Assembly (NCBI RefSeq): GCF_000230895.2
Contig: NC_016604.1
Location: 3,906,001-3,970,000, forward strand
DNA length: 64,000 bases
Origin: Mycolicibacterium rhodesiae NBB3
GTDB lineage: Bacteria; Actinomycetota; Actinomycetes; Mycobacteriales; Mycobacteriaceae
Reading direction: 5' to 3'
Shown here: piece by piece, positions 49,577-58,106 of the stretch
How positions within the stretch are numbered: position 1 is the stretch's first letter
Layout: each line of letters starts with the position of its first letter
Program-made: the position numbers and the translations under genes
Notes under the pieces: generated by a model
Seen by the model: only the letters and a program-made list of their open reading frames with translations
Database searches by the model: none
What the model was told of the DNA's origin: nothing

Positions 49577-50755
49577 GTGTCCGGGGGTATGAGCTTCGAG
49601 CTGACCGAGGATCAGCAGATCATCCGCAAGTCCGTCGCGGAGCTGTGCAGCAGGTTCGACGACGAGTACTGGATGAAAAAGGACCTGGCGCACGAATTCC
49701 CGCAGGAGTTCTACGACGCGATCTCCTCCGGCGGCTGGCTCGGCATGACCATCCCCGAGGAGTACGGCGGGCACGGTCTGGGAATCACCGAGGCGACGCT
49801 GCTTCTCGAGGAGGTCGCGCGGTCCGGCGCTGCGATGAACGGCGCCAGCGCGATTCACCTGACGATCTTCGGGATGCAGCCCGTCGTCAAACACGGCTCC
49901 GACGAACTCAAGGCCGCAACCCTGCCGCGCATCGTCAACGGCGATCTGCACGTGTGTTTCGGTGTCACCGAACCCGGTGCGGGACTGGACACCTCGCGCA
50001 TCACGACGTTCGCCAAACGCGAGGGTGACAAGTACCGCATCAACGGCCGCAAGGTGTGGATCTCGAAAGCGCAGGAATCCGAGAAGATCCTGCTGCTCAC
50101 CCGGACCACACCGTTCGACGAGGTCACCAAGAAGACCGACGGCATGACGCTGTTCCTCACCGATCTGGACCGCGACCACGTCGACATCCGTCCGATCAAG
50201 AAGATGGGCCGCAACGCCGTCAGCTCCAACGAGGTGTTCATCGACGACCTCATCGTTCCGGTCTCCGACCGGGTCGGTGAGGAGGGCAAGGGGTTCAAGT
50301 ACATCCTCGACGGACTGAACCCCGAGCGGATGCTGATCGCGGCCGAGGCGCTGGGCATCGGTCGCGTCGCATTGGAGAAGGCAGTGAAGTACGGCAACGA
50401 GCGGGTGGTGTTCAACAGGCCGATCGGGATGAACCAGGGTCTGCAGTTTCCGTTGGCGGATTCCCTTGCGCGTCTGGACGCCGCCGAACTCGTGTTGCGC
50501 AAGGCAACCTGGTTGTACGACAACGGAAAGCCGTGCGGGCGCGAGGCGAACACCGCCAAATACCTGTGTGCGGACGCCGGGTTCGGCGCGGCGGACCGCG
50601 CCCTGCAGCTGCACGGCGGCATGGGCTACTCCGAGGAGTACCACGTGTCGCGCTACTTCCGTGAGTCACGGCTGATGAAGATCGCGCCGGTCAGCCAGGA
50701 GATGATCCTCAACTTCCTGGGCGAACACGTACTCGGAATGCCGAGGAGCTACTGA
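49577..50755 (+). CDS. Acyl-CoA dehydrogenase
   Basis: A 392-residue acyl-CoA dehydrogenase. GVTEPGAGLDTSRI near 130 and KVWISKAQES near 158 are the FAD/substrate motifs; the last helix reads KIAPVSQEMILNFL, so the catalytic base is not the MCAD-type Glu. The GTG at 49577 follows AGAGGAG; an ATG four codons later is an alternative. It is in the operon 48199-55842, one of two acyl-CoA dehydrogenases there, so the pathway has at least two desaturation steps or the two differ in chain position. Confidence 0.88.
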   Translation: MSGGMSFELTEDQQIIRKSVAELCSRFDDEYWMKKDLAHEFPQEFYDAISSGGWLGMTIPEEYGGHGLGITEATLLLEEVARSGAAMNGASAIHLTIFGMQPVVKHGSDELKAATLPRIVNGDLHVCFGVTEPGAGLDTSRITTFAKREGDKYRINGRKVWISKAQESEKILLLTRTTPFDEVTKKTDGMTLFLTDLDRDHVDIRPIKKMGRNAVSSNEVFIDDLIVPVSDRVGEEGKGFKYILDGLNPERMLIAAEALGIGRVALEKAVKYGNERVVFNRPIGMNQGLQFPLADSLARLDAAELVLRKATWLYDNGKPCGREANTAKYLCADAGFGAADRALQLHGGMGYSEEYHVSRYFRESRLMKIAPVSQEMILNFLGEHVLGMPRSY

Positions 50756-51516
50756 TGGGCTACTTCGATCTCACCGGCCGCTCGGCGCTGGTCACCGGTG
50801 CGGGCGCAGGCGGGGGCATCGGCGCCGCGGTCGCAGCGGCTCTCGCCGACGCAGGTGCTGCGGTGCTCGTCACCGACATCAATGCGGACGCGGCTTCAGA
50901 AGTGGCAGAACGCATTCGGGCCAACGGCGGCAAGGCCGACTCGTGCGCTCTTGACGTAAGTGATCGCGCTGCCGCCGACGCGGCCGCCGGCCAGGCCGCC
51001 GGCCTGGGTGGGGGAGCGCTGCACATTCTGGTCAACAACGCCGGTGTCACATCGCCCGCGATGTTCCCCAAGCTGACCGACGAGACCTTCCGGTTGACGT
51101 TCGACATCCACGTCATGGGGACGTTTCACTGCACGCAGGCCGCGCTGCCGCACATGCCGACCGACGGTACGGGCCGCGTCATCAACGTGACCTCGGCCGC
51201 GGGCCTCACCGGAACGCTGGGACAGGTCAACTACTCGGCGGCCAAAGCCGGCCTGATCGGTTTCACCAAGTCGCTCGCCCGCGAGCTGGCCTCGAAGAAC
51301 ATCATGGTGAATGCCCTTGCGCCGCTTGCCGCGACGCCCATGACGGAGACCATACGCACGAACGAGAAGTTCGCCGCCAACATGATGAACCGCATCCCGT
51401 TGAAGCGGTGGGCCGGACCTGAGGAGGTCGCGGGTGCGTTCGTCTTCATGGCGTCCGACGCGGCGTCCTACATCACCGGGCAGGTGCTGCCAGTCGACGG
51501 CGGCATGGTGATGTGA
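50755..51516 (+). CDS. SDR-family oxidoreductase (FabG-like)
   Basis: A 253-residue SDR with TGAGAGGGIG near 14-23, NNAG near 96, Ser in VTSAAG, Tyr/Lys in NYSAAK and a C-terminal VDGG. The glycine-rich loop has two extra residues compared with TGxxxGIG. It would oxidise a 3-hydroxyacyl-CoA to the 3-oxo form before thiolysis, or reduce a ketone. Its start shares one base with the upstream stop (TGATG) and its end overlaps the CoA-transferase start (GTGA). Confidence 0.86.
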   Translation: MGYFDLTGRSALVTGAGAGGGIGAAVAAALADAGAAVLVTDINADAASEVAERIRANGGKADSCALDVSDRAAADAAAGQAAGLGGGALHILVNNAGVTSPAMFPKLTDETFRLTFDIHVMGTFHCTQAALPHMPTDGTGRVINVTSAAGLTGTLGQVNYSAAKAGLIGFTKSLARELASKNIMVNALAPLAATPMTETIRTNEKFAANMMNRIPLKRWAGPEEVAGAFVFMASDAASYITGQVLPVDGGMVM

Positions 51517-52739
51517 CGGCCAATCAAGACGCTCCGCTGGCCGGGGTGACTGTGGTCGCGATGGAACAGGCTGTCGCCGCACCGATGTGTACGCGCGTGC
51601 TCGCCGATTTCGGTGCGCGCGTGATCAAGGTAGAGAACCCCAACGGCGGCGACTTCGCGCGTGCCTACGACGACGTCGTCAACGGGCCGGGCGGTCTCGC
51701 CGCGCACTTCGTGTGGTGCAACCGTGGCAAGGAGTCGGTCACCCTCAACACAAAGTCGCCGGAGGGTCTGGATCTGCTGCACCGGCTGCTCGACCGCGCC
51801 GACGCGTTCGTGTCCAACCTTGCGCCGGGATCCACCGCGCGGATGGGTATTTCCGCCGCCGATCTGGCGCTGCGCCACCCTAACGTCATTCCCGTCGAGA
51901 TCGACGGCTACGGACCGGGCGGCCCGATCTCCCACAAACGCGCGTACGACCTTCTGGTGCAAGCGGAGTCGGGCTCGTGCGCCATTACCGGATATCCGGG
52001 GATGCCCGCCAAACCCGGGCCGGCCATGGCGGACTTCACGACCGGGCTGTACGCGGCCATCTCGATTCTGGCGCTGCTGTTCGCGCGCGCGAAGCGGCCC
52101 GAGGAGACCGCTGCTCCGTCGGTCGAACTCAGCTTGTTCGATGTCATGACCGACGTCATGGGCTACGCGCTCACCTACACCCAGCACTCGGGCATCGACC
52201 AGCAGCCCCTTGGCGTCGGATCTCCCGCGGTCGCCCCCTACGGCGCGTTCGGGACCCGCGACGGCCAGACGGTGGTGCTCGGCACGACGAACGACCGCGA
52301 ATGGCAGCGCGTTGCCCGCGAGATCATCGATCGCCCCGACCTGGCCGACGATCCGCGCTTCGCCACCAATCCGGGGCGCTGCGAGCATCGGGCCATCCTC
52401 GACGAGGCCATCGGAACCTGGTGTGCACAGCATGATCTCGCCGAGATCCAGAAGGTCGCCGACGCGGCCGGCATCGGTAACTCGCGCTACAACGTGCCCA
52501 GCGAGGTCGTCGTGCATCCGCAGTTGACCGCGCGCGACCGCTGGCGCACGGTCAGCACGTCGGCCGGCGACATCCAGGCATTGCGGCCGCCGCCGGTGAT
52601 CAGTGGCTTTGAACAGCCGATGGGCGCCGTGCCGGGGCTGGGTGAGCACACCGATGCCGTGCTCGGCGAATTGGGCCTGACTGCAGACGAACTGAGCCGG
52701 CTTCGTGCCGACGGTGTGATCGGGCCGGCGTACTCGTGA
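51513..52739 (+). CDS. Class III CoA-transferase (CaiB/BaiF)
   Basis: A single-domain, 408-residue CoA-transferase, in contrast to the fused protein at 22289-24718. GVTVVAMEQAVAAPMCTRVLADFGARVIK opens the domain. The active-site region reads SVELSLFDVMTDVM, with an Asp at the expected place. It transfers CoA between a donor thioester and a carboxylic acid, which activates the substrate of this operon without ATP. It overlaps both neighbours by 4 nt. Confidence 0.87.
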   Translation: MTANQDAPLAGVTVVAMEQAVAAPMCTRVLADFGARVIKVENPNGGDFARAYDDVVNGPGGLAAHFVWCNRGKESVTLNTKSPEGLDLLHRLLDRADAFVSNLAPGSTARMGISAADLALRHPNVIPVEIDGYGPGGPISHKRAYDLLVQAESGSCAITGYPGMPAKPGPAMADFTTGLYAAISILALLFARAKRPEETAAPSVELSLFDVMTDVMGYALTYTQHSGIDQQPLGVGSPAVAPYGAFGTRDGQTVVLGTTNDREWQRVAREIIDRPDLADDPRFATNPGRCEHRAILDEAIGTWCAQHDLAEIQKVADAAGIGNSRYNVPSEVVVHPQLTARDRWRTVSTSAGDIQALRPPPVISGFEQPMGAVPGLGEHTDAVLGELGLTADELSRLRADGVIGPAYS

Positions 52740-53533
52740 GCGAAGAGCAGGTGCTGTTGACGTCCGACCGCGGTGGAGTACGGACGCTCACGCTGAACCG
52801 GCCCGAGCGCAAGAACGCGCTCAACCCCCGGTTGTGGCAGGAACTGGCCGACGCGTTGCGTGACGCCGCCCGCGACACCGAGTTGCGCGCTTTGGTGATC
52901 ACGGGTGCCGGCGGGGCGTTCTGCTCCGGCGCCGACATCGGCACAGGCGAGGACATCCACCCCCGGCACAAGCTACGCAGACTCACCGAGGTCGCGCTCG
53001 CACTGCACGAACTGACCGTTCCGACGATCGCGAAGGTGAACGGTGTCGCCGTCGGCGCGGGCTGGAACCTCGCGCTCGGCTGCGACCTCGTCGTCGCCAC
53101 ACCGCAATCCCGGTTCTGCCAGATCTTCTCCAAGCGGGGTCTGTCGGTCGATCTCGGCGGATCGTGGCTGCTTCCCAAGCTGGTCGGTCTGCAGCAGGCC
53201 AAGCGGTTGGTGCTGCTCGCCGACATGATCGACGCCGAAGAGGCGCGGTCGCTCGGGCTGGTCACTTGGATCAAGGAGGCCGGCGAGATCGACGCGTTCG
53301 TCGAGGAACTGGCAGCTCGCCTCGCCGCGGGTCCGCCCGTCGCGTTGGCGCAGAGCAAGGCGCTGCTCAACGACGGAGCGAACGCCACGTTGCGTGAGGC
53401 GCTGGCCAATGAGGCCCGGGCGCAACCCGGAAACTTCGCCACCGCAGACTCGACGGAGGCGTACGCCGCGTTCGCGCAGAAGCGCGACCCGGAGTTCACC
53501 GGCCAGTGGGCAGTCCCCAGATCGGAGAAGTGA
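52736..53533 (+). CDS. Enoyl-CoA hydratase/isomerase, PaaG-like
   Basis: A 265-residue crotonase. LTLNRPERKNALN, SGADIG and GVAVGAGWNLALGCD are family motifs. At the position of the second catalytic Glu it has Asp (KRGLSVDLGGSWLLPKLVG), and the first Glu is replaced, which matches the PaaG type of isomerase or ring-opening isomerase. It may move or use a double bond rather than hydrate it. It overlaps the CoA-transferase by GTGA and is 2 bp from the thiolase gene. Confidence 0.86.
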   Translation: MSEEQVLLTSDRGGVRTLTLNRPERKNALNPRLWQELADALRDAARDTELRALVITGAGGAFCSGADIGTGEDIHPRHKLRRLTEVALALHELTVPTIAKVNGVAVGAGWNLALGCDLVVATPQSRFCQIFSKRGLSVDLGGSWLLPKLVGLQQAKRLVLLADMIDAEEARSLGLVTWIKEAGEIDAFVEELAARLAAGPPVALAQSKALLNDGANATLREALANEARAQPGNFATADSTEAYAAFAQKRDPEFTGQWAVPRSEK

Positions 53534-53535
53534 AG

Positions 53536-54681
53536 ATGCGCGAAACGGTGATCGTCGAGGCGGTGCGCACCCCCGTCGGGAAGCGTAACGGCGGGCTCTC
53601 GGACATGCACGCCGCGGACCTGTCCGCGATCGTCCTCAACGCACTGGTGGAGCGGGCGGGCGTCGACCCCGAAATCGTCGACGACGTGGTGTGGGGTTGC
53701 GTCTCACAGGTGGGCGACCAGTCGAGCAACATCGGCCGCTACTCCGTGCTCGCCGCGGGCTGGCCCGAGCACATCCCCGGCACCACGGTCAATCGTGCGT
53801 GCGGGTCGAGTCAACAGGCGCTCGACTTCGCGGTGCAGGCGGTGATGTCAGGCCAGCAGGACGTGGTCGTCGCGGGCGGTGTCGAGGTGATGAGCCGGGT
53901 TCCGCTGGGCTCGGCGCGGGCGACCGGGATGCCATACGGTCCGAAAGTCCTTGAGCGGTATGCCGATTTCTCATTCAATCAGGGCATCTCCGCGGAAATG
54001 ATCTCGCAGAAATGGGGCTTCTCGCGAACGCGGCTCGACGAGTATTCCGTGCGCTCGCATGAACTGGCCGCGGCCGCGCAGGACGAGGGTGCGTTCGAAA
54101 CCCAGATCATGCCCGTGTTCACCGATGGCGATCCCATCGTCGCCGACGAAGGCATACGGCGGGGGAGCACCGTCGAGAAGCTCGCCGGTCTCAAGCCGGC
54201 ATTCAAGGAGGACGGCGTCATCCATGCCGGTAACTCGTCGCAGATCTCCGACGGTGCCGCCGCACTGTTGGTGATGACCGCGGAGAACGCGATGGCCATG
54301 GGATTGCGACCGCTCGCGAGTTACCGTGCCGGTGCGGTCACCGGGGCCGACCCGGTGCTGATGCTGACCGGTCCGATCCCCGCCACGGAGAAGGTGCTGC
54401 ACAAGGCCGGTGTCACCATCGACGAGGTCGGCGTGTTCGAGGTCAACGAGGCGTTCGCCCCGGTGCCGCTGGCGTGGCTGGCAGAAACGGGCGCCGACGA
54501 GGCGAAGCTCAACCCGCTCGGCGGGGCGATCGCGCTCGGCCACCCGCTTGGCGCATCGGGGGCGGTCCTGATGACCCGAATGCTGAACCACATGCGTGAC
54601 AACGGAATTCGATATGGACTGCAGACGATGTGCGAAGGAGGCGGTACGGCCAACGCCACCTTGGTGGAACTCATCGCCTAG
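53536..54681 (+). CDS. Acetyl-CoA acetyltransferase (thiolase)
   Basis: A 381-residue thiolase. The nucleophile Cys89 is in NRACGSS, and the C-terminal half has NEAFA, GGAIALGHPLGASG with the catalytic His, and CEGGGTANA with the second Cys. It cleaves a 3-oxoacyl-CoA with CoA, ending a beta-oxidation-like cycle. The ATG at 53536 follows CGGAGAAG; 10 extra residues upstream would run into the crotonase gene. Some thiolases of this type are lipid-transfer SCP2-like, but the residues here are those of a degradative thiolase. Confidence 0.9.
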   Translation: MRETVIVEAVRTPVGKRNGGLSDMHAADLSAIVLNALVERAGVDPEIVDDVVWGCVSQVGDQSSNIGRYSVLAAGWPEHIPGTTVNRACGSSQQALDFAVQAVMSGQQDVVVAGGVEVMSRVPLGSARATGMPYGPKVLERYADFSFNQGISAEMISQKWGFSRTRLDEYSVRSHELAAAAQDEGAFETQIMPVFTDGDPIVADEGIRRGSTVEKLAGLKPAFKEDGVIHAGNSSQISDGAAALLVMTAENAMAMGLRPLASYRAGAVTGADPVLMLTGPIPATEKVLHKAGVTIDEVGVFEVNEAFAPVPLAWLAETGADEAKLNPLGGAIALGHPLGASGAVLMTRMLNHMRDNGIRYGLQTMCEGGGTANATLVELIA

Positions 54682-54693
54682 GAAGGACGCCAC

Positions 54694-55842
54694 ATGCGCA
54701 GGGATCTGTTCACCGAAGACCACGAAGCCTTTCGCGAGCTCGCAAGGGATTTCGTCGAGAAGGAGGTGGTTCCGCACTATCCCGAGTGGGAAAAGGGCGG
54801 ACGCATGCCTCGCGAGGTGTTCAAGCAGATGGGATCCCTCGGTCTGTTGGGTACGGCCATCCCCGAGGAGTACGGCGGCGGCGGTCAGCCGGACTACCGG
54901 TATTTCGTCGTCATGCAGGAAGAGGCGGCCCGCGCGCTGGTCACCCTGTCGACGGTGCGCACGCAGCTGGAGGTGATCCTGCCGTACTTCCTGCACTATG
55001 CGAACGAAGAGCAGCGCAAGCGGTGGTTCCCCGGTTTGGCGGCAGGTGAGCTGCTGACCGCGGTCGCGATGACCGAACCGGGGACCGGATCCGACCTCGC
55101 GGGCATGCGTACCACCGCGGTGCGTGACGGTGACGACTGGATCATCAACGGCGCCAAGACTTTCATCACCGGAGGTATGCAGGCTGACCTGGTGATCGTG
55201 GTGGCGCGTACGGCGACCGACCCGGACAACCGGCGCAAGGGGCTGACGCTGTTCGTCGTGGAGGACGGCATGCCCGGGTTCACCCGAGGCCGCGAGCTGG
55301 AGAAGATGGGCTGCAAGGTGCAGGACACCGCGGAGCTGTCCTTCGTCGACGTGCGCGTCCCCGCGGCGAACATGCTCGGCGAAGAGGGTGAGGCCTTCGG
55401 CTATCTGGGCCACAATCTGCCCCAGGAGCGGCTCACCGTTGCGGTCGGATCGGTATCGCAGGCCAGGTCGGCCATCGCCGCAGCGATCGACTACACCAAA
55501 AGCCGCAAGGCGTTCGGTACCCCGGTCGCGTCGTTCCAGAACACGAAGTTCGAGCTCGCGGCGTGCTCGACGGAGGTCGAGGCGGCTCAGGCCATGCTCG
55601 ACCGGGCGATCATGTTGCATGTCGCAGGTGAACTCGCCCCTGCCGACGCGGCCCGGGTGAAGCTGTTCTGCACCGAGATGCAGCAGCGGGTCATCGACCG
55701 CTGCCTGCAGTTATTCGGTGGATACGGCTACATGATGGAGTATCCGATCGCCCGCCTGTACACGGATGCGCGCGTGGCCCGGATCTACGCCGGGACCAGC
55801 GAAGTGATGAAGGTGATGATCGCGAAGTCGCTCGGTTTGTAG
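54694..55842 (+). CDS. Acyl-CoA dehydrogenase
   Basis: A 382-residue acyl-CoA dehydrogenase. MTEPGTGSDLAGM near 125 and GAKTFITGG near 150 mark FAD and substrate contacts; the C-terminus reads RIYAGTSEVMKVM, an AGTSE ending as in the isovaleryl-CoA dehydrogenase branch, whose base lies in a different helix. AAGGA precedes the ATG. It is the last gene of the operon before its likely TetR regulator. Confidence 0.88.
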   Translation: MRRDLFTEDHEAFRELARDFVEKEVVPHYPEWEKGGRMPREVFKQMGSLGLLGTAIPEEYGGGGQPDYRYFVVMQEEAARALVTLSTVRTQLEVILPYFLHYANEEQRKRWFPGLAAGELLTAVAMTEPGTGSDLAGMRTTAVRDGDDWIINGAKTFITGGMQADLVIVVARTATDPDNRRKGLTLFVVEDGMPGFTRGRELEKMGCKVQDTAELSFVDVRVPAANMLGEEGEAFGYLGHNLPQERLTVAVGSVSQARSAIAAAIDYTKSRKAFGTPVASFQNTKFELAACSTEVEAAQAMLDRAIMLHVAGELAPADAARVKLFCTEMQQRVIDRCLQLFGGYGYMMEYPIARLYTDARVARIYAGTSEVMKVMIAKSLGL

Positions 55843-55922
55843 CGATTTGGGTGCGGATGCCGCCGCTCAGCGACTGTATGCGCACCGAAATCGCAGAAAT
55901 GCTTGTCTGCGCGGCCGAACCT

Positions 55923-55944
55923 ACCTACTGTGTGTTCACTAGGT
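55923..55944. promoter_or_regulatory. Imperfect inverted repeat before TetR gene
   Basis: ACCTA-C-TG (55923-55930) and CA-C-TAGGT (55937-55944) pair at seven of eight positions around a 6-bp spacer, 21 bp before the TetR start. A self-repression site is plausible. Confidence 0.35.
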
Positions 55945-55964
55945 TGGTTCAACGAAGGAGCCAC

Positions 55965-56630
55965 GTGTCAGCCCTCGAGTCTTCGGCTCTTCGCGCGAGC
56001 GTCCCCGGGCCTACGGCCGGGGGCCCACATCGCAGGCCGTATGACACCCTCCTCGCCAAGGGCGAGGACCGCAGGCAGCGCATACTGGCCGTCGCCGAGC
56101 GGCTGCTGGCACGAAACGGCTGGCGCAACACCTCGCTGGCGCAGATCGCCAAAGAAGCCGGGGTGACTCCGGCGGGGCTGCTGCACCACTTCGAATCCAA
56201 GGACCAGCTGCTCAACGCCGTGCTCGACGCCCGCGACGCCGACGACGAGATCCACGCCGACTATCTGTCCGGTGACCTCATCGCCGAACTCTCTCGCGTG
56301 CCCGAACGGTTCGCACGGTCACCCGAACTGATCGGGACGTTCACGGTGCTGCTGGTCGAGAACATCGCCCCCGACGCCCCCCTGCACGACCGCCTGCACG
56401 ACCGCTATCGCGCCGCGGAGGGCATCATCACCCGCCTCATCGAGCGGGGGCAGCGCGACGGTCGGTACCGCACAGACTTCGACGTGGCCACCAAGGCCAT
56501 CGAGATACTCGCCTTCATCAACGGAATGGAGACACTATGGCTACTCGATCCCTCAATCCCGCTGGCCGACGTGTTCAAGCGGTACGCGGAGTCGCTGGCG
56601 CGCGACCTGTCGCCGAAGAGCTCGACGTGA
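55965..56630 (+). CDS. TetR-family transcriptional regulator
   Basis: A 221-residue regulator with helix-turn-helix at about 38-85, including VTPAGLLHHFESKDQLL. A GAAGGAG ribosome-binding site 5 nt upstream of the GTG at 55965 decides the start; a longer frame upstream is rejected. It is in the same direction as, and downstream of, the beta-oxidation operon, so it may regulate that operon, or the gene after it, which overlaps its stop by GTGA. Confidence 0.87.
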   Translation: MSALESSALRASVPGPTAGGPHRRPYDTLLAKGEDRRQRILAVAERLLARNGWRNTSLAQIAKEAGVTPAGLLHHFESKDQLLNAVLDARDADDEIHADYLSGDLIAELSRVPERFARSPELIGTFTVLLVENIAPDAPLHDRLHDRYRAAEGIITRLIERGQRDGRYRTDFDVATKAIEILAFINGMETLWLLDPSIPLADVFKRYAESLARDLSPKSST

Positions 56631-57130
56631 GGTACCGGCTCGACGTCGTCGCGCCGACCGTCGTGGACGCGGTGCGCTGCGCGGGTGGCTGGATCTACGA
56701 CCGTGTGATGGCCGGCTGGGACGTCACCGTACTGATCGCCAGCCAGGACGATCTGCGGCCGCTGCACATCCTCGGTGCGCAGACGCTCGATCTGCAGTCG
56801 GTGCTCGACGAGTGGGAGGACCGGCCGCACCCGCAAACCGTCGCCGTCGCCGCCGACCTCTTCGATCGCGATCCCCGCGTCCTGCAGCATGTTCGCAATG
56901 CGTTGGACCAGGGCGCCACCGAGGTGACCCTATGGGGCGAGCGCCTGCCGGCCGAGCTCGACGACAGCGTTGATGCAGCAGCTCACCACTTGAGCGCTGC
57001 GGCAAGGGCTTTCAAGTCCCGCGCACTGGCCGCCGCCAACGATCCCGGAGCGGATTCCGTCGACGTCAGCGAGACGTTCCGCTGCGGAATGATGGCCTCC
57101 GTCGCCGCCGACCTGATCCCCGCCAGCTAG
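56627..57130 (+). CDS. Hypothetical protein coupled to TetR gene
   Basis: A 167-residue acidic protein I do not recognise. It begins RYRLDVVAPTVVDAVRCAGGW and contains a VTVLIASQDDLRPL strand-like segment, then an Arg/Asp-rich middle and Ala-rich C-terminus; no signal peptide or membrane segment is evident. The GTG start overlaps the TetR stop. Two long alternating helices may be present near the end. It may form part of the same regulatory circuit, but no function can be assigned. Confidence 0.7.
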   Translation: MRYRLDVVAPTVVDAVRCAGGWIYDRVMAGWDVTVLIASQDDLRPLHILGAQTLDLQSVLDEWEDRPHPQTVAVAADLFDRDPRVLQHVRNALDQGATEVTLWGERLPAELDDSVDAAAHHLSAAARAFKSRALAAANDPGADSVDVSETFRCGMMASVAADLIPAS

Positions 57131-57140
57131 CCCTCACCGG

Positions 57141-58106
57141 CTACGCGAGGTCGATGAGGATCTTGCCGATGGCCCGCCCGTCGGCGACGTGCTCGAGCGC
57201 CTGAACCGTCTCGTCGAGCGGATAGACCGCTCCGACGTGCGGTCGCACCCGTCCACTCATCAAATGCTCGCGTAACTCGTCCTCGTTGCGGGCGAATTCT
57301 TCCGGCGGCACATCCTGGAATTGGAAGCCCCGCAGCGTGATTCCCTTCACCAGCACGAGGTTCAGCGGAATACGTGGGATATCGCCCGACGCGAAACCCA
57401 CGGTGACGAACCGTCCGCCTCGTCCCAGCGAGCGCAACGCGGGCTCGGACAGCTCGCCGCCGACCGGATCGACGACGGCGTCGGCGCCGCCGGGCAGAGC
57501 TTCGCGCAGTGCATCGCGCAAGCCCGTAGACCGGTGATTGATCAGGTGTGTCGCACCGTATGACGATGCCACGTCCAGCTTTTCATCCGACGACGCGACC
57601 GCGGTGACTTTCGCGCCGAGTTGCACCGCGAGCTGTACCGCCGCCAACCCGACGCCGCCCCCAGCGCCGAGCACGATCACCTGATCGCCCGGTTGCACCC
57701 GCGCGACCGAGCGCAGCGTGTGATACGCCGTGCGGTAGGCAACACCGAATGCCACGGCGGTGTGGTCGTCGATGCCGTCGGGTGTCCGGGCGAGCCCGGC
57801 CGGCGCAACGCAGACCTGCTCGGCGAACGCACCGTACATGCCGGTGCCGGTGACCCGGTCACCGACCGTGAAACCCTCTGCTTGCGATCCGGTTTCGACG
57901 ATGACGCCTGCGAACTCACTGCCGGGGACGAAGGGTGCCGGAACGCTGATCTGGTATTTATTGGCGATCAGTAGGACGTCGGGAAAGTTCACCGCGGCGG
58001 CGCCCACTTTGACCCGGACCTGCCCCGCTTCGACCGCTGGCGGCGGCTGCTCTTCAATGCGGACCACGTCCGGCGGTCCGTACGCCGGGCAGACCGCGGC
58101 CCTCAC
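57141..58106 (-). CDS. Quinone oxidoreductase (zinc-independent MDR family)
   Basis: A 321-residue medium-chain dehydrogenase/reductase of the quinone oxidoreductase type. VNFPDVLLIANKYQ and PGSEFAGVIVETG occur without the zinc-binding Cys/His set, VLGAGGGVGLAAVQLAV near 145 binds NADPH, and GGELSEPALRSLGRGGRFVTVG follows. It reduces quinones or enones with NADPH. Its GTG overlaps the kinase stop (GTGA), so it is the last gene of the unit 62123-57141. It may act on an enone or enoyl product. Confidence 0.86.
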   Translation of the reverse strand: MRAAVCPAYGPPDVVRIEEQPPPAVEAGQVRVKVGAAAVNFPDVLLIANKYQISVPAPFVPGSEFAGVIVETGSQAEGFTVGDRVTGTGMYGAFAEQVCVAPAGLARTPDGIDDHTAVAFGVAYRTAYHTLRSVARVQPGDQVIVLGAGGGVGLAAVQLAVQLGAKVTAVASSDEKLDVASSYGATHLINHRSTGLRDALREALPGGADAVVDPVGGELSEPALRSLGRGGRFVTVGFASGDIPRIPLNLVLVKGITLRGFQFQDVPPEEFARNEDELREHLMSGRVRPHVGAVYPLDETVQALEHVADGRAIGKILIDLA

